Positions 25,630-37,100 of a stretch of 64,000 nucleotides of DNA are shown piece by piece. A program made the position numbers and the translations under genes. The stretch spans positions 669,527-733,526 of the forward strand of contig VZDJ01000006.1 in the NCBI GenBank assembly GCA_008694505.1, in the 5' to 3' direction. Origin of the DNA: Cyanoderma ruficeps (taxonomy: Eukaryota > Chordata > Aves > Passeriformes > Timaliidae). Numbering within the stretch: position 1 is the stretch's first letter; each line of letters begins with the position of its first letter. The notes under the pieces are model-generated. The model saw nothing but the letters and a program-made list of their open reading frames with translations. It had not been told where the DNA came from and searched no databases.

Positions 25630-25880
25630 TGTTTCAGTGAGTGGGAGAAGATAATCCTGTGTGCTGAGCGCAGGCCTGCACAGAGCCAACAGGACACAGA
25701 CACAGCAGCTCCATCAGTGCCAGCACCCTGTCAGCTTTAGTGTCACCTGCAGGGAGTGAAGGCTCATCACCTCCAGTGCAGCCACTGATGGGCCCGCAGT
25801 GCCCTGGGGCAGATGGCACAGGGTGGCTGGTTCTGTGCTGAGGGCACCGTGGCTTCTGCAGGAGGGCAGGGGAAAGGGGG
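25630..25880. other. GC-rich intronic block, unassigned
   Basis: About 250 bp with much higher G+C than the surroundings, lying directly beside the 3' end of an antisense CR1 fragment. Open frames on the minus strand are a consequence of base composition. It may be part of an unrecognised repeat. I cannot assign it. Confidence 0.4.
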
Positions 25881-25970
25881 AACACAGAGTTTGGTTTGCG
25901 TTGGAAGGGATTTCTAAGATTGCCTAGTTCCAATCCCTTTTGACACCTTCCGCTACAGCAGGATGCACCC
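25881..25970 (-). mobile_element. CR1 LINE 3'-end fragment, antisense
   Basis: Plus-strand tttgcgttggaagggatttc and the following ctagttccaatccctttt are the reverse complement of the CR1 3' terminus (ggtcccttccaa... preceded by gatgatctag...). Only about 90 bp is recognisable. Confidence 0.7.
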
Positions 25971-26419
25971 CTTTAAAAAATCTTGCCACTTTAACCCAAT
26001 GCAAGGTTGCAGAGAAAAGCTGTGAGAGCAATTAGAAAGGGGTCTAATGATGAGATGCAGTCCGGTCAGCTTCTCAGGGAGAAGGTAAAACGGGAACAGG
26101 AATTTGGTACTAAAGGAGGCAGAAGTATTTAACACACTAAGTGATGTTGAGCAAGCTGAAATAGAGGATAATGTGTGTTTTTGTTCTTTTATTTTTTAAA
26201 GAAATAAGTAAAATCTACTGTTAAGGCAACTTGAGAAAATAAATTGGGGATGCATTTGTATGTCAAGGATAAGGTTAACATTCATTTTTAACATTGATTT
26301 TGTAACTTGCTCTAGTTTGTGTAGTTCCACCTGGCCTATGTTATCTGAGAGTTCAGAATCCCTTCACCTGTTATGAAAATAATGCTGATCATTCAGGCTA
26401 CCTTGCAGAGAAGACTTGT

Positions 26420-27329
26420 CATGAAGTGTTATGCATTTCAGTTCATCTGAAAAATAAACTGTACAGAATTACCATTTCCCTTGCTTCTTCAAGGCAAAGC
26501 TTGCCAGAAGGGCTAAGGCACTCTTGGACATACACATTATTTTGCAGGTACCAGATGTGGAAGTTCTTGTCTTGTACAGGAGAGTGAATGGGACTGAAAA
26601 CAGGGTTAATTGTGAAAGCAGGCAACTTTATTTCCACAGCTAAGTCAAGTTCAGCATTTACATGCGCAGGATACAGCATTTACATGCAGGCCATTGGTAC
26701 TGAGACTGCCCTGGGATCAACACACTTTGCCCTAGAAGGAAATGGTCGTGATCCACTGCAGCCTGCACTGGATCCTGTTCATCCTGCTGTTCATGATGTT
26801 TCTTCCCTTAGGACCTGCAGGAGCTCCTGCACCTCAGTAAAGAATTCTACCAGCTTTTGGACTTGAAGAAAGACAGGAGCTAAACGTGTCTGATGGTGTT
26901 GGTATTGGCCATGCTTTCTGAGAAGGGGCTTGAGGTGATCTTTAAAATTACTTGATGCCTGTGATGTTAGATAAGCCCTTACACCTGGGCTGTTTGCTCA
27001 GCACTTCTGCAGCCCACAGTAGGAGTGCTGAGGGGTAGTTCAGACTCTGGGGTATTTTTCTCTTACACAGTCTCTTCCTCAGCTGGTTGCTCCAGTGAGC
27101 CAGAAGTAGTCAGGTGTGTTGTCTCTGCACATGAAAGGACCACTGCTGTCACCCTACAGTGGAACAGAGAGGATTAAGGTGGTGTTGGGTGGTCACTGTC
27201 AGTACTGGGGCTGTCTCCTCTCTCACAGCTCATGCCAGAGCTGTGTTCCCAGCAAAGCAAGACTGCTCAGGTGTTGGAACCTCTCCTCTTTTAGACTATA
27301 AGACTATTTCCTCCTATCATGTCACTATC
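26420..27329. other. Moderately GC-rich intronic stretch, unassigned
   Basis: About 900 bp with higher G+C than neighbouring intron and several open frames of 60-90 codons on both strands, ending where an antisense CR1 fragment begins. It may contain older repeat sequence. No domain or family was recognised. Confidence 0.3.
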
Positions 27330-27810
27330 TGCCAGTGTGAAGAGTCAGCCTCCATCTTTTTTATGAGCTTCCTTTAAGTACTTAAGGGCTTCAGTGAGAT
27401 CTTTCTGGAGATCTTCCTTCCCTTCGCCAGGCTGAACAACTCTCCTCTCAGCATGTTGTCATAGGAGGGGTGCTCCAGCCTTGTGATTGATTTAGTGGCT
27501 TTCCTCTGGACTTGTTTCACCTCTTTCTTGTGCTGAAGACCCCAGACCTGGGTGCAGTTTTCAAGGTGGGATCTCACAGGGGCAGAGTAGAGGGAGTGAG
27601 TCACCTCTGTCGTCCTGCTGCTCATGGTGCTTTGGGTGTAGCCCAGGATGTGTTTGACCCTTTGGGCTGCAAGTGCACAGTGTCAGCTCATTTTCAGCCT
27701 TTTGTCTACCAGCACCCTTGAATCCTTCTCTGCAGGGCTGCTCCTGACATGTTCTTCTTTCTCCCAGTCTGTGCTCATGTCTGACATTGTCCTGACCTGG
27801 CAGTCTTGAC
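27330..27810 (-). mobile_element. CR1 LINE fragment, reverse-transcriptase C-terminal part, antisense
   Basis: The minus strand encodes LYSAPVRSHLENCTQVWGLQ at about 27589-27530 and QVQRKATKSITRLEHPSYDN at about 27506-27447, corresponding to the CR1 pattern LYSALVRPHLEYCVQ.W and VQRRATK...GLE..SYEERL. Upstream on that strand (27626-27810) the sequence still follows CR1. It stops without the usual CR1 3' UTR and octamer tail, so this copy has lost its 3' end. Scattered indels make it inactive. Confidence 0.85.
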
Positions 27811-30800
27811 TATATCTCAAGATGAAAAAAATAATACTCTGATGGGTTGTTGCTGTAAATAAACATCCTGGTGATTTCTAAAATGGGATATTTTTTTTAT
27901 TTTTAGTAAAACTCCTTAAAAGTGTAGGGTTGTAAAAGATCAGAAACAAAATGTTCTTGCTGCTTATTGCTCATCCTGGTATTGTTCAAGAGGATGACTC
28001 TCAGCTATAAATTCATTAATGTTTCTTCACTTTTTCTGAGAGCAGTTCATCTAAATGTTATTCTGATGCACTTCAATGTGGTTATATATTCCTCTTCAGG
28101 AAATTAATTATAAACAATTGTTTTACAAATTTTTTTCTTAAGAATTAGAAAATCATAGTTGGCTTGTGTTGTCAGCACCCATATGAAGCAAATTTTTGTG
28201 TCCTCAATTCACATGTAATTTTTTTGGTTTGTAATTTAAAATTTAAAAGAGGATATGCAAAGCAATTTTGTTTCATATCTCCTGAGTATTTATATCATAT
28301 AAATAGAGCCAATTTCATGGTGGAATAGTTTGCAAATTGTTTTGTTTCCCCTCTGTTACATTAGGTAACTGTATAATAGAATACTAACGAGTGAAATTCT
28401 GATATGCTGTTAGAGATGCTTTTATAGACAGTGAAATGTTATGCAAGTGTTTTAACTTAGTGTCCTTGTTCTTTTTTGCCTCTATTAACTGTAGGAAGTT
28501 TCAAATTCTGTTAGTGTCTTCAGTATGCTTTGCTTTAGTCAATATATTTTTTGAAGTATGTTTGCTGTGCATTTGTAGGCATATACTCATTTTAGAAAAA
28601 AAGGAGATTGCCAAATGATTCTCTTTTTTGCAATCAGGTTATCATAGCACGGAGTGAAACAAAAATGTATTTTTTGTTATTTCTGAACATTGCATTTAAA
28701 TGAAACATTTTATTTTTACTAGTAGTTATACTTTTCTACTGACTTATCCATGCATGACAGAGATAATTATAATGCTGATGGTACTGCAAGTTTAAAATCT
28801 TGGGTTTGAGCCCCTTACAGTTATGCATTTGTGCTATTCACTATGTTAATGGGAGATTCATAATTCACATTTTCTTCTGTAGCTAAAGTATGGAGACACT
28901 AAAAAAAGCTGGTTATTCCTTGTAAACAGATATATTTTGATAAAAATGTAGTAGTATGTGAAGCGCTATGTATTATGTCACTTATAAAATATAACCAGTA
29001 ACTGGAAGCTACTTGAGCTAACTTTCCCATGCTTAGGTGTTCAGTGGATATGTGGTCTGTTGTTTGTCTTAAGGTACGTAAGGTAAGTTTTTGCTTATTA
29101 TGATCAACAAGGCATGGCAGTAGTCCATGGTAATTAAAATGAAGAAAGCAGCAGCAACAAAACCTTGATATGTCTGATGATCAAATTAGAAATAAATACC
29201 TCATTAATTTTCGAATATTGTAGTGCCAGCTAAACATTTACTCAGGTAATTACATACAATTTGATTATTTGCTTTTCATGGTAAAGCTTTAAACTTACAG
29301 CATCAGTATTGCCTTGGAAATTGTTACAGAATAGGAAGCCTTCAGGGAGTGCTTTAATATAAAATAGTAATTAATTTTGTTTAGCAAACCTATGGTGAAA
29401 AGTCTGTGCCACTTTAATATGTTTTCTCCTTTTCCCTTACATGGTAAAAAAAAAAATTATGAAGGTGCAAACCCATTACTTTTAAGAATATGTGTTTGAA
29501 ATGACATGCTGTTCTCACTGTAGAAGTGCTTCACGTAGATTTATTTTGCATACTGCAGCATTTTCCTGGAGCTGGTTGACAAAACTGAGACTTGATGGGC
29601 AAGCTCTGCAACACTTGAGAGACTTGTCAGCAGGTGGAGCTCAGTGCCAGAAGACTGGTTATGACTGACTAAGCCAAAGCTGTTAGCATGAACTCGTCAG
29701 AGATACACAGGGCAGAAGCAAGCTGAAGCGCCATGGTACAGCCATTGGGATGTTGTAATGCCTCGTGCCAGTAGAGCTGCAGGCTTAAAACTGTACACAG
29801 CAGAAAATGGTTTTATCTGCTGTAGCATAATTGGTTGAAAAAAACAAACAAATGGAAGTTCACCTGGTATCTAATCGCTTTTGTTGTTTGTTATTCCTTT
29901 TTAAAAGGATTCAGAGATGTTATCCTTAATGATTGCTTTAAAAGTAAGATAAGCCAGCTTTTAGTGAAGGTTGTGGTAATTAAAAAATTAGTTCACAGTC
30001 ATTACGGAAGGAAAAAAAATACTAAATACATTAAACAGAGCTAAAGTGCTACTTTATTTGTTTGTAAATTATTCTACCTAATGTGAATGTTTTATCTTTC
30101 CATCCTTGCTTTTTAGAATCCAAGACTTGGTGCTTTAATTAGTATGATCAACAAACCAGTCTTCTGCAGGTTTGGGTTTGAAGTGAAAGTGCTCAGAACA
30201 CTCACTGAAATAGTAATTGACAAATTTAATCAGTTTGTATGTGTTGATTTTTTTACTGTCAATTACATAGGTATGAAAGAGGCTTTGCATGCATTTGTTA
30301 TTTGATTAAATATGCTTCCTTGCATACATTTTAGATGTAGGATCACAAGGTCCTGAAGCATAATTTGCTGAGAGAACTACCACACTCTTGGGGTTCGTTT
30401 TTCCCTGCTATCTCAGACTATGCAGGTTTTTTATTCTAAAATAGATGCAAGGAAGTGATTGCCTTCTGTGACAGGCCATTGCAGAAATAGCAGGAAGTGT
30501 AACAGTAGAGATAAATTTGTCATTTTTCTTACTGGTTCAGAAGAATAGACATGTTTTTATGCTCTGTAATGCATCAACAAACATCTCCCTTATCTGTCCA
30601 TGTAAGTAATTCTCTACTGGTTTGAGGCTCATGATATTATATAAAACTAAAGTTGTATTAGAGCATGGTAGGGGAGCCCTTCATAGTAATTTGCTTTATA
30701 TATTTATAAATCCTGTGCACTTCCACTGCATTATTACAAGATTTTAACTTTCTTGTTGGGAGACCCAGGGGCAGAGTTAGTCTGGCATTGGTATCCTTAT

Positions 30801-33800
30801 CCTTTCTTTTATTTTAGTCTCTGCTAAGGAAACACTGCCAGTGCAGTCATGCTGTAGAAATCTTGTGTATTTATTCATGAAAGATATGGAAATAAACAGT
30901 TTTATTTGGTGGTTGCCTGGACAGCTGAAGTTCAGTTTTGTTGATGGCCACTTTCCAAGCTTGCTGGCTTGGGCCTGTGTTTCTGGCTTATGGCCAGAGT
31001 TTGACATGGATTGAAAGTGCCCCAAATGTCATATGCTCTTAGGAAGTGTGGAGAGGATGAATTCTATTCATCTTTCACTCATAGTGAATGTGTTCTAGCT
31101 TCTGTTTCTTCTTTTTGTAAATCTCAACTGCCTGATAGACATATATCAGAGGAAGAACAATACAAAAGGAGATATTAAGGTAGTAGACAGATAAAACCAG
31201 TCATACTTTGTCCCACTGACTGGTCCAGAATTTAGAGGATGAGAGGTCAGTGGAGCTATCAAGACTCTTTGCACTGAACATGCCTAGAAGCTTCTGAAGT
31301 AAAAGACTGGACTAAGTTCACACACTAAGGCTCAGAACTTGAGTATTTCTTAAGTTTAGTATATTATCTATCAAAAAAGCATTGAGAAATAACCTGGTCT
31401 TGGGGAAAAAAGAAATTAGAAGTATAAGCAAAATTTTTGAGGAATTGAGGAAGGTGGATCATTCACAGAAAGAGAACTCTTAGAATAGTTGAAGTACATA
31501 ATTAGTTTACCCTCTCTGTATGACGGAGAGTTATAAGCACTTGAGATAAGTACACAGACCTTTCATGAACTACCAAAAATATTTCAAGAGCTTTCATTTC
31601 TTCCTTGAGGAAGCAGGCTTCACCATAGTAGTGTTACAGAACTTCATCCCCACTGAGGATTTGTTATTTCAGTCAGAAGCTTTCCTAATCCACGGAGAAG
31701 ATTCATATGGTATCCAGCATATGTTTCTCTGTGTGCTGGGAGAAAAGTAGTAATTCTTTGCCAGAATCATCATCAGTGCCTTCTTGCATCTTTTTCATAG
31801 TGATGGGACCAAATTAGTGTGATTGCTAACTTCTCATAGCCTCTAGGCAATGCACAGGAAGTAATGTCGTAGAATTTGGCTGCTTTAAATCACTTCTTTG
31901 CTTTTCTGTCTTCCTTTTTAAATGGCTGATTAAAGATACCATTGTCCTTAAAGGCAATTATTAAGCTTCTAGAACTCCTAAAATTTGCTATAAGATAATG
32001 ACTGGAATTAAGATTTATGGTTTTAATGTAGTGTCACTGGTAGTTTTTTTGCCAGATTGAAGTGTATGATTTTATGCTTAGCTTCTGTTTTTTTTCTGCC
32101 ATGTGGGGTAGTTCTCACCTGCTACAGACTTGAGAAACCAGAATGGCAATCCAATTTTCCGACCACTGTCTTCAAGTTACAAACCTATTTTATTTTGCTC
32201 TCTTTTTTTCTTTTTTTTNTTTTTGCACTGAGGTAGGTGGAATAGCATGTTTCAGATAATCCTTTTTTTTTCTTTTATCATCTAGCAGTCAGACTGATGC
32301 AAAACGTTTCTCGTCAGTTTGGGATCCAGGTGCCATTAGCACTAATGCCCATTTTTAGATTGCCTAAGGTATCTTGCCTGTGGCATGAAGCTGTGACTCA
32401 GGTCTGCCAGTCCCATGTAGTTGTCTTGGATAACCTAGGTCATAAAGAGCACTGGATATTTATATTCAAACAAGTTAAGCCCTCTTTCCAACGGATGCTG
32501 AGGTTCTTTTTTCAAAATAGTCTTTAATGGCAGGGAAAATGAAAGTCCTGTGTGAGATAGTGGTAGTCACTATAACTGCATCAAAAAACTCCAAGATTAC
32601 TTATCTCAGTTTCTTTTTAGGGAGGTACAAAAACAGGCCATCAGAAACTTAAGTTTTATTTGGATGTTGTGTTAGGGTAATGCAAGAAAGGCAGTGATAT
32701 TGCATGAAGATAATAGGATAGCATGAAGATAATATCCAGGAGTTTCTGAAACTGATGTCCTCATCCTAGAGAAGAAGAAAAGCTTGGAGTATCACAGCCA
32801 AGATGCGTGGAAATTTGTCATTCTTGGGGAACAATTGAAGGTCTTTACTTTTAGGGCACTGTATGATTTTGTGGACCAAGAGCATGTTTGTTTTCTGGAA
32901 GTTGCTGCAAAATCGTTCTGCAAACGAAGTAATTTTTTAAATCGGATCTTTTTGTCACATTTCTGAAAAAAGCAGGAGTTGGTGTCTAGAAGCTAGAGTA
33001 TAGACTAGTAAAAGTAGGGGGAAAAAGGAAAAAGGAAGAAGCCAAATACAGGATAGAGTGGCAGAGCCAAACACTGGCAGCTCCAGAGGCAGCAGAACCT
33101 TTAGTCAGGTTCACAGTGTGCCTAGGAGTCCTATCAGGAGCAAATTGAAAAGAGGTCAGGGACAGTGCTGAGGACAAGACTATCATGTGGGCCCAAAGTC
33201 TGTCCAGGACACAGGACCAAACATAGGATTGGAGAAACCTACAACATACTCATGTAGGACTCATCCAGAAGGCAGGGCTGGAGACAGCAGTTGTCAGTAT
33301 AATTTCATGAGACAGTATTTCTATGAGACTGTGGCTCTGACTTTATCAACACATGTTGCCATTGTGGTAAATTGAGTGCTAAATCAAAGCATAAATGGTA
33401 TGATAAGAAAAATACAGCATAGAAGTGATATAGTATGAGCTATATCAGCAAAATTTTGTTTCTGATGTGCTTCAGAATTACTTCTGTTATTTCTAGATCT
33501 TGCCTCTAAGATGAAAAAAAAAATCACTTAATATTTGGCTTTATATGTAATACAGACATCTGTCATTCTTCTGTAGATTAAATTTACCTAGATTTGCCAG
33601 AACTCTGTGACAATGAGGACTTTCACAATATCTGACTGAAATTATCTTACTCTGGAAACCTGTAACATTTACTCAGCAATTGCTATAATAAATGAGAACA
33701 AAAAACTGCTGAAAAGAGAGAGGAAAATGGAAACACAAATATATTGGTTTGGGGTTGGAGGGGGGCAAAAATGAGATGCTTGACAGTTTCTATAGCATGT

Positions 33801-34022
33801 TAATCTGAATTTTTTTTCTTCTCTGCTAGCTTCTGTCTAGACCAGTTGAACATGGTGATTGTTTATACTGAGTTCAGTGTAATCCAGTGAGTATTGCAGT
33901 ACAGAAGGAGCTGATGTGACTGAGCTGGCCATAAGCAATTGTACTGAAAGGGGATGGAGATTTTTGTATGAGTTGTAACTGAGGGGAGATGTATTTGGAG
34001 AGTTCTAAAAATAAAAAAGTTT

Positions 34023-34119
34023 AAAAGTAACTTCTGAGTTAGAAACAAAGAAACAAAAAACCCCAAAAGTAACTTCTGGTTTATTAAACCAGCAAAGTTA
34101 AAGAAGTAACTTCTGGGTT
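34023..34119 (+). repeat. Degenerate minisatellite, three copies
   Basis: The core aaaagtaacttctggttt occurs three times with small changes (34023-34040, 34065-34082, 34102-34119), separated by A/C-rich spacers, giving periods of about 42 and 37 bp. Confidence 0.7.
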
Positions 34120-37100
34120 TAAAAAAACCAAAAACATTTTAGATACACTTGTGTTTTGGTAGTCTGAAAGAGAAACCCACATCCTCAAGGAAAATCAAAG
34201 TTCCATGCTGCTGATATAAATTCAGTTTTCTTATGTTAATTTGTTGGCTATTCTAGCATAAAGGGGAGATATAGTTTCTTTGTAGGGGGTGAGGGGAAGA
34301 CAAACCTGGAAGTGGGAATTGTGGACATTTCCTACCTAATAGGATCCTGTTACAGTGTGGTTGTGGTCACTTAGTGATGATTCAAGTTGCAGGCCACAGT
34401 AATATGTGGCGTAAGAACCATTAATGAAGCAATGATTTGTTTTAGAGTAATTTTTGTACATGCCAATTAAGTAGCTTTTTGACAAAAATGGAGCTGTTTT
34501 CTTCTTAGGCTGTTTTGTAGTAGTATCCAAAGCTGTGGCTGTATTGGAAGCTTTTGGTCTGCTCCAGCTGCTCCTCCTTTGTCTATTTGATCTGTTCACT
34601 CCGTAGGGATTTTTATCTGTAGCATGTAAATTAACATGGTTTTGTGGGTAGTTGTATGTACTGTTTGATCTTGGCATTAAGTGTCTCAGCAACTGTGCAA
34701 TAATGAGATTTGTAGCTTTTCAGTATGTAACAAAAATAGTAGGAAAATATGACCTTCAACCAACATGGCTGAAGTATTTCATCAATTATTTTCTTCAACA
34801 TATCTTCTAAGAAGTTGAGGCACTGAATCCAGTATAACTATACCCATAAATTAGAACTGATTGATTTTTTAGGGGAAGGGGGTTGTGGGTGCAAAAGGAG
34901 TTTCTTCTGTAACAGTGGAGACTGGTCTTTGATTCAAGAAGCAGCTTGAGCCTGCCAAAAAAGTACAACTTACAAATTTTGAGGGAACACTGCTTGGTTG
35001 TTCAGACCCTTTTTAATATGTAATGACGGAAATAAAAAAAGAGAATCTATTGACTGAACTAATAACTGAAAATATTTTTGCATTTCTGTAGAAGAAATGC
35101 TGCCTTATTTGTTTTGGCTCATCATGCTAAAGTTTATGAACCTCAGCTTGAATAGGATTGAAATCTTTTACTTGGTACCATTACTGACACTTACACACTG
35201 ACTGTGTCCTCCACGAGGTCTATACTTTCAAAACAGTCTTGCTTGTGTCTGTGATTTGTAGCCATGATCTATGCATGAGTTCAGTGGGCCATAGGCCTTA
35301 CTTAGAGTAGAATTTGAACACTGCCAGTTTTGAGAGTTTGCATTTTTGTTGTTCTGTTATTTAAATTGGCAGATAGTTGTTTTTTTGGCACCCTACAAAG
35401 ATTATTCATTTAGCCTACCTCGGTATGGCGCGCAACTTGAGCTCAAGCTGTCACAAAGTCGGTCTGCCATTTTAACTATTAACATGCAGGCTGATTCGTG
35501 CATAACCAAGTATCTGTGAAAAGCGAGAGCAAATATCATATTCTGACAACCCTGCCAAACAGCTGTCAGATGGAAATACCTGATCAAATTTGAGTCTAGG
35601 CATACTGCAAGCTCTTTCCAGTTATGAAAGGTTCAGTTTTATTGTTTAACACAAACATAAATGTGGATCTGGCTAAGAACCTGTCATGTCACATCTGACT
35701 GAATCTCTTCAGGGTCAACTCCATGAAACTTTGTTTTATTGTGATTAAAAAAATGAATCCTCTCACAGTCTGATTTTCCAAAGTGATTACAATCACCAGT
35801 CCATATTTAGTAGCACTCTTTATTGGGAGAAGAAAAAGGCTTCACGTTCTGCCTGATCATAGAGCATGTAATGCTATTTCTTGTTGCTTGACACAGCATT
35901 TGCCAGGTGGTTTCATTAGAGCCAGTCAGTGAGTCAGCTTGAGCCAGTTAATGAATTAAAAGGGTAATCTTGATTAGTAGATGCCAGTGTGTGGACGGCA
36001 GAATTGAAGAAATATTACCTTGTACCAGTCAGAACAGTGGGATGACAAACATAAAGGCAATGCCCCTCTGGTACAGTGACATGGTAGTTGGCTGGGGAGA
36101 CAGGATTTTTCTCTAGACTGTAAGAAGTTCTTTTGAAGTTAGGGGAAAATTTTGGGGTTTCCCCACCTCATCCCCCTAGAGAATAGTGTTTTCTGTAGAC
36201 TGGGAATTGGCATGGACCTCTGCTGAAGCTGCAGCCTGGGATCCCACAGCTATTGGATATTTAGTCCTTTGGTGTCTTGTGAGCTGTAGGAGGATTTATG
36301 GCTTTCAAGGTCATGCAATATAGTGATGCCGTTCTTATTTTCTGTTCTTTACATGTTGACTTTTGTCCACTGCTTCCCCAACAGCTGTTCATGGTACAGC
36401 TGCTTCAATACATCTGATCCCTTCCAGGAACCAGACTTCCTTGACTTAAATGCTTAAGATCTGGACTTCACCACTAGCTTTGTAAGGCACTTATCTTTAG
36501 CAGGTATTACTGGGTGTAAACGTGGCTGAAAACCAACCAAATCCAACAGTATTTGAATATATTTAATGATATCTGGAAAGACTGTCATTCCTCCTGTTAG
36601 TGAGTGTATTCTAATTAAAGTAATTGATCAGTTGTAGTAAGTGCGGTCACTAACAAATGCCATAGTCAGTTCACACTATGTTTATAAATACTGCATTTAG
36701 ATATATTTTGGGCTGACTAACACCCAGCTGGCACAGTTGGAAGCAGCATCAGCTGCTTCATTACCTGATGCACAGAGTACTAGCTCCCACAGCTTTAGTT
36801 TTCTCTTTATGTAGTTAGTACAACATCCAATTAGTTGATTCAGTTGTCTTCCCATGTCTTCTTTGGATACAAGATGCTGAACTCTAAAGACATGCAGTCC
36901 TCCTTAGAAAACTGTGTTTTGGATGGAACCTTTACTCGAGTAGAGATCAGGCAATTTTTTTTTTTCAGAATCTCTAGGAAGAAACCCCCCAAACTGTCCT
37001 TCTCACTGACCTGTTACCTTAGTTCTGTATTCCCTGTACTTTCCTTGAGTATCTTTTAACTAACCTCCATGGCAGAAATAAATCATCTGCTTGTAGCTGT

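Noticed and set aside
32219..32219. Unresolved base n
   Set aside because: A single ambiguous call in a T-rich run; an assembly or read artefact, not biology.
34336..34692. Minus-strand frame of 118 codons rich in Ser, Asn and Lys
   Set aside because: Polar composition looked protein-like, but no domain was recognised and frames of this length are expected several times by chance in 64 kb of AT-rich DNA.
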